From: Candidatus Cloacimonadota bacterium
GTDB taxonomy: Bacteria; Cloacimonadota; Cloacimonadia; Cloacimonadales; Cloacimonadaceae
Length of the DNA: 38,818 nucleotides
Reading direction: 5' to 3'
Assembly (NCBI GenBank): GCA_029565595.1
Contig: JAKQNV010000083.1
Span: forward strand, 1 to 38,818
The notes beneath the pieces were generated by a model, which was given only the letters and a program-made list of their open reading frames with translations, was not told the origin of the DNA and searched no databases. This document shows positions 1 to 8,542 of the stretch, in pieces. Every line of letters starts with the position of its first letter. The first letter of the stretch is position 1. A program made the translations under genes and the position numbers.

Positions 1-1
1 C

Positions 2-112
2 GACATGCCGGGCGCCAACGATATCGTGAACGAAGGCGACGTGCTCATCCTGATGGGCAAAAAGGCCAATATCGACAAACTTATCTACGACACCTCCGCT
101 CAGAAGGACTGA
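2..112 (+). CDS. C-terminal end of a TrkA-C (RCK_C) domain protein, partial
   Basis: The window opens inside a plus-strand gene; the last 36 codons are visible and end in TGA. The peptide contains the pattern G-A-N-D-I-V-N-E-G-D-V-L-I-L-M-G-K, which resembles the final strand-turn-strand of RCK_C/TrkA-C domains (a G-x-x-D-x-V-x-x-G-D-x-L-x-x-x-G signature). These domains bind a regulatory ligand on potassium channels and Trk/Ktr uptake systems, and also occur in some anion transporters. Only two bases separate it from the next start, so it is probably co-transcribed with the membrane sensor-like gene. The full protein cannot be identified from this fragment. Confidence 0.6.
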   Translation, partial: DMPGANDIVNEGDVLILMGKKANIDKLIYDTSAQKD

Positions 113-114
113 CC

Positions 115-852
115 ATGAAAAGATCGATAAAATCGCAATACCATCTTCTGGTGACCATCATTTTGGGCCTGATGCTGATCGAATCGCTGCTGCTATTGGT
201 TGTGGCCGGCAGCGCCAAAGATCTGCCTTCCCTGGTCGGCGACCTGAATACCATCATCATTGTTTTTGTGTTTGTCGTCTTCGTGATCGCTGTGGTAGTT
301 TACAACTTCATCCCGGTCCGGATCAAAAAGTCGCTGGGCGAGGTCAACAAACTGATCAACGAGATCTCGCATGGAAACTACCAGGTCAATATCGATCCCA
401 AAGCCTACGAAGGGGACAAAGACATCCAGGATCTGCTGCACAACCTGCAAAAAATGCTCAACGTCCTGCAGCGCTTTGACCAATCCAAAGCGGACAAGAT
501 CTTTGAGCACCACCAGAGACTGCAGCTGCTGATCAATCTTTTGCCCCAGGAAACGATCATCACCCTGGCCAACGGCGAGATCAAATATTGCAACGACGCC
601 ATGCGCCGCCGCTATCCCGCCATCACCGAAGAGGTGAACATCAACGAAGTGCTGTTCAAATCCGACTTCGACCAAAAGATCTTCAACAAGATCTCCAATG
701 CCCTGCGCTACGGCAACATCCTGGTCAACGAAAAGATCCCCGACATCGGCTACCAGCGCCAGGCGGTGATCAACGGCTCGATCGTCCGCAACCGCAAAGG
801 CCTGGCCACGGGCGGAGTTTTCATCATCAACTACATCGAGAATGCCCAATAA
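115..852 (+). CDS. membrane-anchored PAS-like sensor without an output domain
   Basis: This 245-residue protein has two hydrophobic segments (about residues 11-33 and 45-66) enclosing a short loop, so both ends should face the cytoplasm. A HAMP-like amphipathic linker follows (about 67-120), then a helical stretch and a PAS-like region (about 135-243, with an I-T-L-A-N-G-E-I-K-Y-C-N-D-A-M core). No histidine-kinase, GGDEF, phosphatase or methyl-accepting region follows, so it looks like a sensor input module without an effector. It starts two bases after the TrkA-C gene and its end overlaps the pseudouridine synthase start by 11 bases, which suggests translational coupling. A role in sensing membrane state or ion stress together with the TrkA-C protein is only an inference. 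The PAS call is from sequence pattern and is moderate. Confidence 0.7.
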   Translation: MKRSIKSQYHLLVTIILGLMLIESLLLLVVAGSAKDLPSLVGDLNTIIIVFVFVVFVIAVVVYNFIPVRIKKSLGEVNKLINEISHGNYQVNIDPKAYEGDKDIQDLLHNLQKMLNVLQRFDQSKADKIFEHHQRLQLLINLLPQETIITLANGEIKYCNDAMRRRYPAITEEVNINEVLFKSDFDQKIFNKISNALRYGNILVNEKIPDIGYQRQAVINGSIVRNRKGLATGGVFIINYIENAQ

Positions 853-1873
853 AATAAAAGTGATCTTCGACCGGGAGGAACCGCTGCGTCTCGACAAATA
901 CCTTACGGAAATGCGGATCCAGGAGCTCTACAGCCGCACCTTCATTGAAGGCTTGATCGAAGAAGACCGCATCCTCGTCAACAAGATCCCCGTCAAGAAA
1001 AGCTACGTGCTGCACGGAGGCGACGAGGTGGATATCTCACTACCCGAGTTGCAGCCTTTGGAAGTGGTGCCCCAGGACATTCCCCTGGACATCGTTTATG
1101 AAGACAAGGATCTGGCCGTCATCAACAAAGCTCCCGGCATGATCGTGCATCCTGGTTATGGCAACGCGGATGGGACTTTGGTCAATGCCATGGTCCATCA
1201 CTGGGGAAACGAACTTTCCAGCGGCCGGGAGCAAAACCGTCCCGGCATCGTGCATCGCTTGGATCGCGGGACTTCCGGTTTGATGATCATCGCCAAGAAC
1301 GATGCGGCGCAAAGTGCGCTCAGCGAAATGTTTTCCCGGCGGGAGATCCATAAAACCTATCTGGCAGTCACTTGCGGAATTCCCGATCCGCCCGAAGACA
1401 GCATCGAAACCAACATCTCGCGCAGCATCAGCAATCCGCGTAAGATGTGCGTTTCCGAGGAAGGCCGCTGGGCTCTGACGACCTACAAGGTTATCAAGTA
1501 CTACCACTTTTTCGCCCTGGTCAAGATCAATCTCGAGACCGGCCGGATGCACCAGATCAGGGTGCATTTCGCGCACCGCAATTTTCCGCTTTTGGGCGAT
1601 TTGCTCTACAACACCCGCCGCCAGGTACACGCGATCGTGCCGGAAAACATGAAGCGCAAGGTCACGGAACTGCTCACCACGCATTTGCTGCGGCAGGCCT
1701 TGCATTCCTGGCGCCTGCAATTCACGCATCCCTTCAGTGGCAAGGAACTGGACGTCAGGGCTCCCCTGCCGGAGGATTTTCTTTACGCTTTGAACTGGCT
1801 GGACCAGAATTTTGGAATTGACACCGACAACCGGGAAATAAACCTGATGCTGGCACAAAACAATGAGTGGTAA
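842..1873 (+). CDS. rluD: RluD-family 23S rRNA pseudouridine synthase
   Basis: The 343-residue protein has an N-terminal S4 RNA-binding domain (about residues 13-70, beginning R-L-D-K-Y-L) and a C-terminal pseudouridine synthase domain. The catalytic motif H-R-L-D-R-G-T-S-G is intact, with the nucleophile at Asp141, and further family motifs such as G-R-M-H-Q-I-R-V-H follow. Family members convert uridines in the helix 69 loop of 23S rRNA (RluD) or at other sites (RluC); the exact target cannot be told from sequence. The start ATG lies inside the end of the preceding gene (11-base overlap), and its own end overlaps ribBA by 11 bases, so expression is probably coupled. Length is normal for the family. 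Confidence 0.93.
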   Translation: MPNKIKVIFDREEPLRLDKYLTEMRIQELYSRTFIEGLIEEDRILVNKIPVKKSYVLHGGDEVDISLPELQPLEVVPQDIPLDIVYEDKDLAVINKAPGMIVHPGYGNADGTLVNAMVHHWGNELSSGREQNRPGIVHRLDRGTSGLMIIAKNDAAQSALSEMFSRREIHKTYLAVTCGIPDPPEDSIETNISRSISNPRKMCVSEEGRWALTTYKVIKYYHFFALVKINLETGRMHQIRVHFAHRNFPLLGDLLYNTRRQVHAIVPENMKRKVTELLTTHLLRQALHSWRLQFTHPFSGKELDVRAPLPEDFLYALNWLDQNFGIDTDNREINLMLAQNNEW

Positions 1874-3098
1874 AATGACCGATAAACATGATAAAGACGC
1901 TTTCAGCAGCATCGACGAGGCGATCAGGATCATCGCCGCGGGCGGAATGCTGATCGTCGTCGATGACGAGAACCGCGAAAACGAAGGCGACTTGCTGATG
2001 GCCGCTGACGCGATCACCACCGCACAGGTGAATTTCATGATCACCCATGCCAAAGGTTTGCTCTGCGTTCCGATGGAGGCAGAGGTCCTGCAAAGGCTGG
2101 AAATCCCTTTGATGACGAAGGAAAACACGGATCGCCACGGCACGAAATTCACCATTTCCGTGGATGTGAAAGAAGGGACGACCACTGGAATTTCCGCCGG
2201 TGAACGCGCAAAGACGATCAAAGCCCTGGCCCGGCCGGCAAGCAAGGCCTCCGATTTCATGCGTCCCGGGCATATTTTTCCCCTGTTGGCCGAAAAAGGC
2301 GGCGTTTTAAAAAGAGCTGGCCACACCGAGGCGGCGGTCGATCTGGCCAAACTCGCCGGACGCGCCCCAGTCGGAGCGATCTGCGAGATCATCCGCGAAG
2401 ACGGTGAAATGGCCAGATTGGACGACCTTATCCCCTTCGCCCGCAAGCATGGATTGAAGATAGTCACCATCGCCGACCTGATCCGCCATCGCCGGCAAAA
2501 GGAAAAACTCGTGGAATGCGTGTCCCGCGCCAAATTACCCACACCATACGGAGATTTCGACATTTACACCTATGTCAGCACCGTGTCCGACGAATACCAT
2601 CTGGCGCTGGTTTTGGGCGAGATCCGCAAAAGCGAGCCAGTCCTGGTGCGCGTCCATTCGGAATGCCTGACCGGCGACGCCTTGCACTCTTTGCGCTGCG
2701 ACTGCGGCGAGCAGTTGAAAAAATCCTTTGAACTGATTTCCAAAGAGGGGAGAGGCGTTATCCTCTACATGCGCCAGGAAGGAAGGGGCATCGGGCTCCT
2801 GAATAAACTGCGCGCTTATCATCTCCAGGACATGGGAAAAGACACCGTGGAAGCGAACCTCGACTTGGGATTTCCCGCCGACCTGCGTGATTACGGCATC
2901 GGCGCCCAGATCCTCAAAGACCTTGGATTGAAGAAGATAAAACTGCTGACCAACAATCCCAAGAAAATAGTCGGCCTGCAAGGTTACGGCCTGGAGATCG
3001 TGGAACGGCTTTCCATCGAAGTGCCGCCACGGGAGACCAACCTGAGTTACCTGAAAACGAAGAAGAAAAAAATGGGGCATATCCTGAATGGCGTATAA
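1863..3098 (+). CDS. ribBA: bifunctional DHBP synthase / GTP cyclohydrolase II (riboflavin)
   Basis: The N-terminal half (about residues 15-212) is 3,4-dihydroxy-2-butanone-4-phosphate synthase, which makes the four-carbon precursor from ribulose 5-phosphate. The acidic metal/substrate loop [10 protein letters not shown] is at 34-43 and R-A-G-H-T-E-A at 151-157. The C-terminal half (about 220-405) is GTP cyclohydrolase II, with zinc ligands Cys268, Cys279 and Cys281 and the R-Q-E-G-R-G-I-G-L motif at 304-312. Both halves look catalytically complete, so one protein supplies both riboflavin precursors. No other rib gene is in the window. The annotated ATG overlaps rluD by 11 bases; an in-frame ATG four codons later (1875) is also possible, and neither has a clear ribosome-binding site. 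Confidence 0.95.
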   Translation: MSGKMTDKHDKDAFSSIDEAIRIIAAGGMLIVVDDENRENEGDLLMAADAITTAQVNFMITHAKGLLCVPMEAEVLQRLEIPLMTKENTDRHGTKFTISVDVKEGTTTGISAGERAKTIKALARPASKASDFMRPGHIFPLLAEKGGVLKRAGHTEAAVDLAKLAGRAPVGAICEIIREDGEMARLDDLIPFARKHGLKIVTIADLIRHRRQKEKLVECVSRAKLPTPYGDFDIYTYVSTVSDEYHLALVLGEIRKSEPVLVRVHSECLTGDALHSLRCDCGEQLKKSFELISKEGRGVILYMRQEGRGIGLLNKLRAYHLQDMGKDTVEANLDLGFPADLRDYGIGAQILKDLGLKKIKLLTNNPKKIVGLQGYGLEIVERLSIEVPPRETNLSYLKTKKKKMGHILNGV

Positions 3099-3128
3099 AT
3101 CCACAATAAAAAATCCCGGGAGGCTGTG

Positions 3129-3707
3129 ATGCTGTTCCTGAAATCCCTGCTTTTCATCGTCTGGAATATTGCCTTGGGCACGCTGCTCATTTATTCGATC
3201 AAGTGGTTCCTCTTCAACCCCAAGCAGCGCAAGATCTTTGGGATGCGCAATCCCCTTACGCCCGGTTTTTTGGTCCGCAAGCGCGAATGGCTTTTCACCA
3301 AAGCCCGCGACATGCTGCAGGATTACCTGCGCCAGGCCACCGACCGCAGCATCAAAAACGGCTATTTGAACAAATGGGAGGAGCAGGTCTGGCAGGCCGC
3401 CTGGTCGAAGACGGAATTCGTCGATGGCTGGGCCCTGCTGCCCGGTGGCGTCAAGAAAAAGATCCACGACACCATGGCCAACGTCGTGCGGGATCTGGCT
3501 TCCAAGGTCCTGCGCAAGACTGTGCCCCATTTCATCGAGCAATGGCAGGTCGAAAACCGCATCGACGAATTCGACGAGAAGTTCGGCATCGAGTTTTTCT
3601 ACAAGTATTTTCGCCAATACGTCTACAAGCCGTTGCTGATAGCCGTCGCGGCCATCAACTTGCTTATCGGCATATTGAACATGATCCTGTTTTTGATCAT
3701 CGCCTGA
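3129..3707 (+). CDS. small DUF445-like membrane protein
   Basis: A 192-residue protein with hydrophobic segments at both ends (about residues 2-23 and 168-192) and a charged amphipathic middle. Just after the first segment it reads F-G-M-R-N-P-L-T-P-G-F-L-V-R-K-R, close to the 'ifG-lplTPG-ipkrr' pattern near the start of DUF445 proteins (YheB type). Those are usually about twice as long, so this is either a shortened relative or a separate small family. ATG 3129 is chosen over GTG 3126 because GGGAGG at 3118-3123 is then five bases upstream. It lies 30 bases after ribBA on the same strand. The function is unknown; DUF445 proteins are thought to act at the envelope. Confidence 0.75.
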   Translation: MLFLKSLLFIVWNIALGTLLIYSIKWFLFNPKQRKIFGMRNPLTPGFLVRKREWLFTKARDMLQDYLRQATDRSIKNGYLNKWEEQVWQAAWSKTEFVDGWALLPGGVKKKIHDTMANVVRDLASKVLRKTVPHFIEQWQVENRIDEFDEKFGIEFFYKYFRQYVYKPLLIAVAAINLLIGILNMILFLIIA

Positions 3708-3730
3708 GCCTTGCCGCAGGGCGATGAACA

Positions 3731-3760
3731 TTGAATACAAAACATTTCACGCCATATAGG
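3731..3760 (+). promoter_or_regulatory. candidate sigma-70-like promoter for lon
   Basis: TTGAAT (3731-3736) and TATAGG (3755-3760) are 18 bases apart in the 80-bp gap before lon, giving a short leader and an AGGAG ribosome-binding site just before ATG 3790. No CIRCE or sigma-32-like element was seen. This is a pattern match only. Confidence 0.4.
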
Positions 3761-3789
3761 CTTTTCAAACTGACATAGGAGAGTAATTA

Positions 3790-6165
3790 ATGGACGAACA
3801 AAGCAACCGGATCCCCAGAACCCTGCCGGTCCTGCACATAAACAACGTGGTGATGTTTCCCTACCTGCTGATGCCGCTGGTGGTCACAGACAACGAATCC
3901 AAACTCGTCATCGACCACGCCCTGGCCCAGGATAAGACGATCGCGTTTTTCCTGGACAAGACAAAACAAAATTCCAACGATCTGGGCCTGCACGAGATCG
4001 GCACTTCGGTGACCATTCTCAGGATGCTGCGCAACCAGGACGGCTCGATCAGCCTGCTCTTGCAGGGAACCTCGCGCATCAGGCTGCAAAAGGCGGTCCA
4101 GCGCGAACCCTTTATCATGGTGGACGTCGAAAGCATCACCGAACAGACCAGCGAAGACACCGAGATCCATGCGTATCGCACGGTCGCCATTGAGCTGATG
4201 GAAAAGATCGCTTCGGAAAGCACCATCCTCAGCACCGAAATGATCTCCGGCCTGAGCAACATCAAACAGGCCGGCCGCGTTGCCGACATCATCGCCGGAA
4301 ACCTCGACCTGCAGATCGAGGACCGTCAGATCCTGTTGGAAACAGTGGATCTGAAAAAGCGCTTCAAATACCTCAACAACTGCCTGGCCGAAATGATCAA
4401 GCAGATGCGCGTCGAAAACCACATCCGCAGCAACATCCAGCTGGAGATGAGCGAAGACCAGCGCCGCTACTACCTGCGTGAGCAGATGGACGCCATCCGC
4501 AAGGAATTGGGCGAAAGCGACGAAGTCAGCAAAGAGATCCTCAAATGGAAGGATCTGATCCAGAAAAACAAGCTGCCGGATTATGTGGAGGAAGTGGCTT
4601 TTGAGGAATTGGAGCGCCTGGCCACGATGCAGCCTGCCGCCAGCGAATACGCGGTGGTGCGCAATTACCTGGACTGGATTGTCAATCTGCCCTGGCGCAC
4701 TTACAGCAAAGACAGGCTGGACCTGAAAAAGATCGAACAGATCCTCACCCACGATCACTACGGCCTGGAAAAGCCCAAGGAACGGGTGCTGGAGTACATC
4801 GCGGTAAAGAAACTCAAAGGTTCGCTCAAGGGCCCGATCCTTTGTTTCGTAGGCCCTCCCGGCACCGGTAAGACCTCGATCGGCCAATCGGTCGCTCGCG
4901 CCATGAAACGTAAATTCATCCGCCTGTCATTGGGCGGGATCCACGACGAGGCCGAGATCCGCGGCCATCGTCGCACCTACATCGGCGCCATGCCAGGCAA
5001 GATCATCATGGAGATCAAGCGCCAGGGAACCGCGAATCCGGTTTTCATGCTGGACGAGATCGACAAACTCGGTCGCGATTTCCGCGGCGATCCGGCCTCA
5101 GCGCTTTTAGAAGTGCTTGATCCGGAGCAAAACCACAGCTTCATGGACAACTACCTGAATCTGGCTTTCGACCTTTCGGAAGTGATGTTCATCACCACAG
5201 CGAACAGCTTGGATACCATCCCGCCCGCTCTGCGAGACAGGATGGAGATCATCGAGTTCACCAGCTATCTTGAGAACGACAAGATAGAGATCGCCAAACA
5301 TTACCTCATTCCAAAGGAACAGGACGCCAACGGCCTTTCCGCACAGAAGATCACTTTCCACAAATCAGCTTTGCAGGAACTCATCCGCTATTACGTGCGC
5401 GAAACCGGAGTACGCAACCTCCAACGTCGCATCGGATCGGTCTTCCGCAAGATCGCGCGAGCGGTGGCGGACGGCAAACAGCAAAATTGGATCATCACGG
5501 ACAAGAACGTAAAAGACTTTTTGGGCACGCGGAAATTTTCGCTCGAGATCGCCAGCCGCAAACCGGAGATCGGCGTCGCCACAGGTGTCGCCTGGACCGG
5601 CTACGGCGGGGAGATCCTGGTCTGCGAGGCCATCCGCATGCCGGGCAAGGGAGCGATCATTGTCACCGGCCTGTTGGGCGAAGTGATGAAAGAATCGGCC
5701 CGCATCGCGGTCAGCTATCTAAAAGCAAATTACCAGAAATACAAGATCGATCCCAAGGAATTCGAAAAATACGACATCCACATCCATTTGCCCTCCGGTG
5801 GAGTTCCCAAAGACGGGCCTTCCGCGGGTGTCACGCTGACTACGGCGCTGGCCTCGCTCTTCACGAACCGGAAGGTCAAACACGATATCGCCATGACCGG
5901 CGAGGTTACCCTGACGGGAAAGGTCCTGGAGATCGGCGGGCTCAAGGAAAAAATGCTGGCTGCCAAACGCGCCGGAATCCGCAAGCTGATCCTGCCGCGG
6001 GAAAACAAGGAATCCCTGGCGGATTTTCCTCCCGATATTTTAGCGGACATGGAATTCACCTTTGTGGACAATGTGCATGAGGTGCTGGACCTGATCCTGC
6101 TGCCGGGCCAACCGCAAAACAAAGGCAATAAACAGAACCTGGCCAAAGACAGCCAGAAATCCTGA
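3790..6165 (+). CDS. lon: ATP-dependent Lon protease (LonA)
   Basis: The 791-residue protein has the full LonA architecture: an N-terminal substrate-binding domain (about 8-205), a coiled-coil region (about 205-300), an AAA+ ATPase with Walker A G-P-P-G-T-G-K-T at 355-362 and Walker B V-F-M-L-D-E-I-D at 418-425, and a C-terminal Ser-Lys protease domain with catalytic Ser678 (P-K-D-G-P-S-A-G) and Lys721. The 43-residue spacing of the dyad matches E. coli Lon (679/722). It degrades misfolded and some regulatory proteins in the cytoplasm. AGGAG precedes the ATG and a candidate promoter lies in the upstream gap. The deacetylase-like gene follows after 12 bases, so the two are probably co-transcribed. 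Confidence 0.97.
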   Translation: MDEQSNRIPRTLPVLHINNVVMFPYLLMPLVVTDNESKLVIDHALAQDKTIAFFLDKTKQNSNDLGLHEIGTSVTILRMLRNQDGSISLLLQGTSRIRLQKAVQREPFIMVDVESITEQTSEDTEIHAYRTVAIELMEKIASESTILSTEMISGLSNIKQAGRVADIIAGNLDLQIEDRQILLETVDLKKRFKYLNNCLAEMIKQMRVENHIRSNIQLEMSEDQRRYYLREQMDAIRKELGESDEVSKEILKWKDLIQKNKLPDYVEEVAFEELERLATMQPAASEYAVVRNYLDWIVNLPWRTYSKDRLDLKKIEQILTHDHYGLEKPKERVLEYIAVKKLKGSLKGPILCFVGPPGTGKTSIGQSVARAMKRKFIRLSLGGIHDEAEIRGHRRTYIGAMPGKIIMEIKRQGTANPVFMLDEIDKLGRDFRGDPASALLEVLDPEQNHSFMDNYLNLAFDLSEVMFITTANSLDTIPPALRDRMEIIEFTSYLENDKIEIAKHYLIPKEQDANGLSAQKITFHKSALQELIRYYVRETGVRNLQRRIGSVFRKIARAVADGKQQNWIITDKNVKDFLGTRKFSLEIASRKPEIGVATGVAWTGYGGEILVCEAIRMPGKGAIIVTGLLGEVMKESARIAVSYLKANYQKYKIDPKEFEKYDIHIHLPSGGVPKDGPSAGVTLTTALASLFTNRKVKHDIAMTGEVTLTGKVLEIGGLKEKMLAAKRAGIRKLILPRENKESLADFPPDILADMEFTFVDNVHEVLDLILLPGQPQNKGNKQNLAKDSQKS

Positions 6166-6177
6166 TTCCGGGCTGAA

Positions 6178-7620
6178 GTGGATAAATATCCCAACATCGT
6201 CATTCTACTGAATTTGCCGGCGGATTACCTGCCCAAGGCGGAATTCGTTTTGCGCACCTACTGCTATGTGCTGCGGCTGAATCCGATGTTCGTTTACGGC
6301 AAGCATTACGAGGGCGCGCACCTGTATTACGGACCGCAAACGGGAAGGGATTACCCCATAAAGATCCATTACGACGAGCACACTGCGGAGTTCTTTACCC
6401 AGCGGGAATTGTACCCTTTGGACCAGGTAAATTTCTGCCTGTTCAAAAAGGAATACATACCCTTCCTGTTTTCGCAACCTGGCGCGATTTTCTCGTTCAA
6501 TCCGGAAAAAGTTGTCATCCGTAAGGACATCGTCGCCAGCGGTTTTTATTTCCTTTCCTGCTGGCATGAATATATTCTCGGCTTCCATGGCCAGCGCCGC
6601 GGCCGCGTGGATTTTCGCCAGTCGCTGCAGTACAGATGGGATTTCACGGAGGTTCCGGTCGTCGATGTTTATTGCCAGATGCTCCTTTTCGCGATGGGAA
6701 ATTACCTGCCACAGTTCATCCGCGAGATTTCTTGGCATGGCTCGCGGCGTTTCTGCGTCTCGCTTTCGCACGACATCGACTACTGGGACTACTGGTCGGC
6801 GGGGCAAAAAACCGAGGTGTTCCGCTACAACCTGCATTCGTTCTTCAAACGTCCGGTCACTGCCACCTACAAGATTTTAGGCCACACCCTGCACAAAAAC
6901 CTGATCCACAATCCCCACCGCCAGGCCCGTTGGATCCTGAACAGGGAACGCAAATTGGAAGTCGACTCCACATGGTTCCTTTTTGGCAAGGATGATTACG
7001 AAGATGTCCGCCAGAACTACATTTCCGACGCGAAGATCCAGAAATACCTGCTGGCTGATCTGGGCCAGGCGGAGGTCGGATTGCACGGCAGCCCTGAATC
7101 CGCCTACGATCCGAACGCGTTAAAAATTGAAATGGACCGGCTCAGCTCGATCGGGTTCAAGGTCACCGGTTATCGCTCGCATTACCTGAATTTCGACTAC
7201 CAGCAAAGCTTCCAGCTATTGGAGGACGCGGGGATCGAATATGATTCCACACTCGGTTATTGGGAAAATGTCGGCTTCCGGGCCGGGATCTCTTTTCCCT
7301 TTTTCCCTTTCAACATCGAACAAAACCGTCCCTTCCGCGTGCTGGAAATTCCGTTGATCGTGATGGACACGACGCTGTATTCAAAAAAGGCGATGAACCT
7401 CAATCCCGCGGCGGCCAAACGTTCCATCGGACGCCTGATCAACCTGGCCGATAAATATCAGTCGCATCTTTCCTTGCTTTGGCACAACACGAGCTTCGAC
7501 CCCATCGACTATCCTTTTTGGTCAGGAGTTTATTGGAGCATTTTGCGGCACGCTTTGGCGCGGGGAGCCTGGATCACGTCCCTGCACGATATTTACACCG
7601 AATGGGTGAAAAAAAGTTAA
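6178..7620 (+). CDS. polysaccharide deacetylase-like (NodB/CE4-type) protein
   Basis: A 480-residue protein starting with GTG. The N-terminal ~170 residues lack obvious motifs. The middle and C-terminal part carries CE4/NodB-like signatures: S-H-D-I-D-Y-W-D (His198, Asp199, Asp201; catalytic-base and metal-binding region), G-L-H-G-S-P-E-S around residue 303, T-G-Y-R-S-H-Y-L, and Y-D-S-T-L-G-Y. The layout resembles a group of FCB-phylum deacetylases with an extra N-terminal domain, often found with cell-surface glycan genes. The substrate is unknown. There is no signal peptide, so a cytoplasmic substrate is possible. It lies 12 bases after lon and 15 bases before the acyltransferase gene, suggesting an envelope-related link. 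The enzyme class is fairly sure, the specificity unknown. Confidence 0.75.
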   Translation: MDKYPNIVILLNLPADYLPKAEFVLRTYCYVLRLNPMFVYGKHYEGAHLYYGPQTGRDYPIKIHYDEHTAEFFTQRELYPLDQVNFCLFKKEYIPFLFSQPGAIFSFNPEKVVIRKDIVASGFYFLSCWHEYILGFHGQRRGRVDFRQSLQYRWDFTEVPVVDVYCQMLLFAMGNYLPQFIREISWHGSRRFCVSLSHDIDYWDYWSAGQKTEVFRYNLHSFFKRPVTATYKILGHTLHKNLIHNPHRQARWILNRERKLEVDSTWFLFGKDDYEDVRQNYISDAKIQKYLLADLGQAEVGLHGSPESAYDPNALKIEMDRLSSIGFKVTGYRSHYLNFDYQQSFQLLEDAGIEYDSTLGYWENVGFRAGISFPFFPFNIEQNRPFRVLEIPLIVMDTTLYSKKAMNLNPAAAKRSIGRLINLADKYQSHLSLLWHNTSFDPIDYPFWSGVYWSILRHALARGAWITSLHDIYTEWVKKS

Positions 7621-7635
7621 ATAACGGGGCCGGCC

Positions 7636-8364
7636 ATGCTGAATATCCTCACCACACTGCTCTGGAAAATGTTCTTTGTGATCTTGATGCTGGCGACACT
7701 GCTGGTCCTGCCTTTGCTGCTTTTGGCTAAACCTTTCCTCAGAAAAAAAGCCTATCGCCGTTTGGTGAATATGGTGGCCGCGCTGTGGGGCCGGATCACG
7801 GTTTCCTCGACTGGAACGAAAATCAGTTTTGAAGGCCGGGAGTTGATTCCAAATGGCGAAAATATCTGCTTTATCGGCAATCACCAAAGCCTGTTCGACA
7901 TTCCTTCTTTTGTCGGCTGGATTGGACGCCCGGTGGGATTCATCGCCAAAAAGGAACTTTTCCGCATTCCCGTTCTTAGCCAGTGGATGAGCCAGTTGCC
8001 GTGCATGTTTATCGACCGTGGGGACGCGCGCCAGGCCATGCGATCTTTCCAGCGCAGCGCCAAAATCATCAGGGAAGGTTTTCCGTTGGCGATTTTTCCG
8101 GAAGGGGGAAGGAGCGGAGGTCCGGATATGCGGCCCTTCCGAATCGGAAGCCTGAAACTTGCCACCATGGCCGGTGCGACGATCGTTCCTTTCGCCATCG
8201 ACGGAACCTGGCGTATCATGGGGACGGACAGCAAAATCCACGGTGCCAGGGTGAAAATACGCATCCTGACGCCAATCAAGCCCGATAATCCTCTCTACAG
8301 GGATAAAAACGCCCTTGCCGACCATATTCGTGATCTGATCCAGGCCAATCTCGGCCTTCATTGA
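7636..8364 (+). CDS. plsC: 1-acyl-sn-glycerol-3-phosphate acyltransferase
   Basis: The 242-residue protein has an N-terminal membrane segment (about 12-32) and the acyltransferase motifs of the PlsC/LPLAT family: N-H-Q-S-L-F-D (His83 and Asp88, the HX4D catalytic pair) and F-P-E-G-G-R-S (154-160, glycerol-3-phosphate backbone binding). It should add the second acyl chain to lysophosphatidic acid at the inner membrane face to make phosphatidic acid. LPLAT relatives with other lipid acceptors share these motifs, so the substrate is assigned by family. It is the last gene of the left plus-strand block. No clear terminator follows in the 178-bp gap to the convergent phosphatase gene. Confidence 0.88.
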   Translation: MLNILTTLLWKMFFVILMLATLLVLPLLLLAKPFLRKKAYRRLVNMVAALWGRITVSSTGTKISFEGRELIPNGENICFIGNHQSLFDIPSFVGWIGRPVGFIAKKELFRIPVLSQWMSQLPCMFIDRGDARQAMRSFQRSAKIIREGFPLAIFPEGGRSGGPDMRPFRIGSLKLATMAGATIVPFAIDGTWRIMGTDSKIHGARVKIRILTPIKPDNPLYRDKNALADHIRDLIQANLGLH

Positions 8365-8542
8365 TCCCTCTCTTCTTCCTCCAGACTATTCCCAGAGTAT
8401 AAGCAGAGATGCTCCAGACAGGGAACTTATAGGCTCAATGTGAACCCATTTTGAAGTAAAAAGGAATTATAGGAACAAAAGTCAGAGGGATAGAGTTTAG
8501 AATAAGCTGGAAAAATCTACGTAAACCGGTTGGATTGCCGGA

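Noticed and set aside
1040-2563. 507-residue minus-strand ORF across rluD and ribBA
   Set aside because: Antisense to two clearly coding genes; long open antisense frames are expected from the codon bias of this GC-rich DNA.
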